Origin: Bacteroidales bacterium
GTDB lineage: Bacteria; Bacteroidota; Bacteroidia; Bacteroidales; UBA7960
Length of the DNA stretch: 8,804 nt
NCBI GenBank assembly: GCA_007125275.1
Contig: SLDN01000127.1
Span: 1 to 8,804, forward strand
Reading direction: 5' to 3'
Position numbers and translations under genes: made by a program. Positions within the stretch are counted from its first letter, which is position 1. Each line of letters begins with the position of its first letter. The notes below the pieces were generated by a model. It was not told where the DNA came from, did not search any database, and saw only the letters and a program-made list of their open reading frames with translations. Below, one piece after another: positions 7,205-8,804 of this stretch.

Positions 7205-8074
7205 ATGGAACCCATTAAACACATACTTGAAAGAGTCAACCATGTGCTCTCCTACCCCTTGTTGGAAATGGGTGAATCTGCCATTACTACCTGGCTCCTG
7301 TTCTATGTCACAATCGGAATTTTTTTGGTTTTCTTCCTTACGATCAGATTGAGTAAGTTCCTGGTGAACCACATATTGGTGCGTTACACCAGTGAAATTG
7401 GCATCAGGCAAGCTATTGGAGGTATTGTCAGGTATGTTTTGATCTTCATTGGCTTGCTAATCATATTGCAAACGGCCGGCATAAACCTCAGCTCATTGAC
7501 GGTTTTAGCAGGAGCACTCGGCATTGGTATCGGTTTTGGTTTGCAGCACATCACAAACAATTTTGTGAGCGGGATCATCATATTGTTTGAGCGGCCCATC
7601 AAAGTGGGTGACCGGATAGAGATTGGCGAGACACACGGCAAGGTTGCCAGTATATCGGCAAGGGCCACCACCATCATCACCAATGACAATGTTTCTATTA
7701 TCGTGCCCAACTCTGAATTCATGCAGAGCAAGGTGATCAACTGGAGCCACAATGATTACAGGGTAAGGTTCAGAATCCCGGTTGACGTAGCCTATGGCAG
7801 CGATGTTGACAAGGTCATTAGCCTGCTCAAGGAAGTAGGTTCTGAAGACCCAGATGTATTGGCAGCCCCTCCACCGGCGGTCCGGTTAAAGAAGTTTGGG
7901 GATAACGGCATCCATTTTGAGTTGCTTTTATGGACCATCAACGCCATTCATAACAGGGGGCGTTTTACCAGCGGTATCAATGTGCGCATCATCAAAAAAT
8001 TCAACAAACATGGCATTGTGATCCCATTCCCACAGCGTGATGTGTACATCAAAGAAGGACCAAGTATCGATTGA
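7205..8074 (+). CDS. Small-conductance mechanosensitive channel, MscS family
   Basis: 289 residues, close to E. coli MscS in length. Hydrophobic segments lie at about residues 27-48, 71-90 and 97-127. The third has the Gly/Ala-rich pore-helix pattern (AGALGIGIGFG, 102-112) followed by the family signature QHITNNFVSG and the start of the beta domain, ERPIKVGDRIEI (129-140). NDNVSIIVPNSEF (160-172) and the C-terminal PFPQRDVYIKE (275-284) are also typical. These inner-membrane channels open under membrane tension to release solutes during hypo-osmotic shock. The gene is divergent from the trehalose cluster; trehalose is a common compatible solute, so an osmotic link is plausible but inferred. 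No Shine-Dalgarno precedes the ATG; Met22 (7268-7270) is an alternative start that would keep all three membrane segments. Confidence 0.94.
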   Translation: MEPIKHILERVNHVLSYPLLEMGESAITTWLLFYVTIGIFLVFFLTIRLSKFLVNHILVRYTSEIGIRQAIGGIVRYVLIFIGLLIILQTAGINLSSLTVLAGALGIGIGFGLQHITNNFVSGIIILFERPIKVGDRIEIGETHGKVASISARATTIITNDNVSIIVPNSEFMQSKVINWSHNDYRVRFRIPVDVAYGSDVDKVISLLKEVGSEDPDVLAAPPPAVRLKKFGDNGIHFELLLWTINAIHNRGRFTSGINVRIIKKFNKHGIVIPFPQRDVYIKEGPSID

Positions 8075-8105
8075 CAATTGCCGATTTTCGACTCTTAATT
8101 TGTGA

Positions 8106-8126
8106 TGCCCATGGCAGGTTTTTTTT
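8106..8126 (+). terminator. Weak candidate intrinsic terminator after the MscS-family gene
   Basis: A minimal hairpin, TGCC-CAT-GGCA (8106-8116), is followed by GG and eight consecutive T (8119-8126), 32 bp past the MscS-family stop codon. The T-run suits an intrinsic terminator but the stem is only 4 bp, so efficiency would be low. Confidence 0.3.
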
Positions 8127-8132
8127 ATTTAC

Positions 8133-8152
8133 AGACAAGGCATGCCTTGTCT
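8133..8152. repeat. 20 bp perfect palindrome upstream of HMG-CoA reductase gene
   Basis: AGACAAGGCATGCCTTGTCT equals its own reverse complement over all 20 bases. It ends 17 bp before the HMG-CoA reductase ATG (8170) and follows the T-run at 8119-8126. No run of T follows it on the plus strand. Possible roles are a dimeric-regulator operator, an mRNA hairpin in the leader, or a copy of a dispersed REP-like intergenic repeat. The palindrome is directly visible; its role is not. Confidence 0.85.
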
Positions 8153-8169
8153 CAACGAAATACTAGCAA

Positions 8170-8804
8170 ATGAAAATTCCAAAAAAGAGAGATAACGATT
8201 ATTCAAACGAGGCGCTCAATGCGCGCTTGCGTTTTCTGTCAAAACATGCAGGGTATAAGCTAAATTACCTGGGCAGTTCTGAGATAGATCCCGGACTAAC
8301 CAGGGGCAACATTGAAAACATCATAGGTTTTGCGCAAGTCCCGGTAGGACTGATTGGTCCTTTGAAGATCAACGGTGAGCATGCAAAAGGGGAGTTTTTA
8401 GTCCCGATGAGCACTACTGAGGGTGCACTTATCTCCTCATACAACCGGGGTGCCCGGGCGGTATCATTGTCGGGTGGTGTTAATGTTATCATCAACAAAG
8501 ACAGCATACAGCGTGCGCCGTATTTTGTTTTAGAGGATGTGTTTAAGGCCGGGGAGTTTGTTCAGTGGCTCGCAAACAATTTTGAAAGGGTTAAAAAGGT
8601 AGCTGAAAGCACCACATCCCATGGCAAGCTGGTTGGCTATGATACTTTCATACAGGGAAGGATCGTTTATGTCCGTTTTTCCTATTCAACCGGCGATGCG
8701 ATGGGGATGAACATGGTCACCAGGGCAACGCAGGAGGCCTGCAAATACATAGGTCAGCAGGTCCCGCTCAAAGGTTTTGCCATTGAGAGCAATATGGCGG
8801 TTGA
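8170..8804 (+). CDS. hmgA: Hydroxymethylglutaryl-CoA reductase, class I type (C-terminus beyond right edge)
   Basis: Reading frame of 211 complete codons open at the right edge. An in-frame TAG at 8164-8166 lies one codon before the ATG, which fixes this as the first possible start. HMG-CoA reductase signatures in order: ENIIGFAQVPVGLIGP (49-64), VPMSTTEGALISS (78-90) with the catalytic Glu84, and TGDAMGMNM (174-182), the nucleotide-binding motif. The catalytic Lys, Asp and His expected further on lie outside the window. The ENxIG...PVGxxGP and TTEG forms are those of class I enzymes (archaea and eukaryotes) rather than the class II form of Pseudomonas mevalonii. The enzyme reduces HMG-CoA to mevalonate with NAD(P)H, committing carbon to isoprenoids by the mevalonate route. 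No membrane segment is seen, so a soluble cytoplasmic enzyme is expected. It follows the MscS-family gene by 95 bp on the same strand but has no obvious functional tie to it. Confidence 0.93.
   Translation, partial: MKIPKKRDNDYSNEALNARLRFLSKHAGYKLNYLGSSEIDPGLTRGNIENIIGFAQVPVGLIGPLKINGEHAKGEFLVPMSTTEGALISSYNRGARAVSLSGGVNVIINKDSIQRAPYFVLEDVFKAGEFVQWLANNFERVKKVAESTTSHGKLVGYDTFIQGRIVYVRFSYSTGDAMGMNMVTRATQEACKYIGQQVPLKGFAIESNMAV

Noticed and set aside
7384..7752. 122-codon minus-strand ORF inside the MscS-family gene
   Set aside because: Opposite the pore helix and beta domain of MscS; its composition mirrors the complementary strand.
8265..8507. 80-codon minus-strand ORF inside the HMG-CoA reductase gene
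   Set aside because: Antisense to the ENIIG and TTEG signature region of a clear HMG-CoA reductase frame.

Overview
The window reads as a stretch of chromosome from a Bacteroidota-like bacterium. This rests on indirect signs: intergenic DNA is AT-rich while genes have moderate GC; no start codon has a convincing Shine-Dalgarno sequence; one gene is preceded by a TAnnTTTG-type element, as used in this phylum; and a class I-type HMG-CoA reductase (mevalonate pathway) is present. No 16S rRNA or other taxonomic marker is in the window.

Left three quarters (1-7107, all minus strand): a disaccharide/trehalose cluster read right to left. It begins with a 1091-residue trehalose synthase (TreS) fused to a maltokinase-like domain. 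After a 61 bp gap comes a 530-residue double-HAD protein, with a beta-phosphoglucomutase-like half followed by a trehalose-6-phosphate-phosphatase (OtsB-like) half. After a 128 bp gap with a 9-copy heptamer repeat and a small inverted repeat comes a GH65 disaccharide phosphorylase (683 residues visible, C-terminus off the left edge). Together they suggest a metabolic module: TreS interconverts maltose and trehalose, GH65 phosphorolyses a disaccharide (probably trehalose or a relative) to beta-glucose-1-phosphate and glucose (or glucose-6-phosphate, if the substrate were trehalose-6-phosphate), the phosphoglucomutase half converts beta-glucose-1-phosphate to glucose-6-phosphate, and the OtsB half would make trehalose from trehalose-6-phosphate. 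No trehalose-6-phosphate synthase (OtsA) is in the window.

Right part (7205-8804, plus strand): an MscS-family mechanosensitive channel is transcribed divergently from the trehalose genes across a 97 bp AT-rich spacer. It is followed, after a 95 bp gap with a weak terminator-like T-run and a 20 bp perfect palindrome, by the 5' part of an HMG-CoA reductase gene that runs off the right edge. Trehalose metabolism beside an osmotic release channel makes osmoadaptation a reasonable shared theme; this is inference.

Most notable observations: (1) the maltokinase-like half of the TreS fusion has lost its expected catalytic and metal-binding residues (HGN for HGD, NFEGE for DFEGE, and Lys for the Gln of the HLGQ loop) while the rest of the fold is intact, so it looks like a pseudokinase; (2) the HAD-HAD gene and the GH65 gene together have the domain order I recall for the single-chain mycobacterial OtsB1 (Rv2006); (3) there are three intergenic repeat or palindrome elements of unknown role. 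I see no RNA genes, insertion sequences, CRISPR arrays or phage genes.
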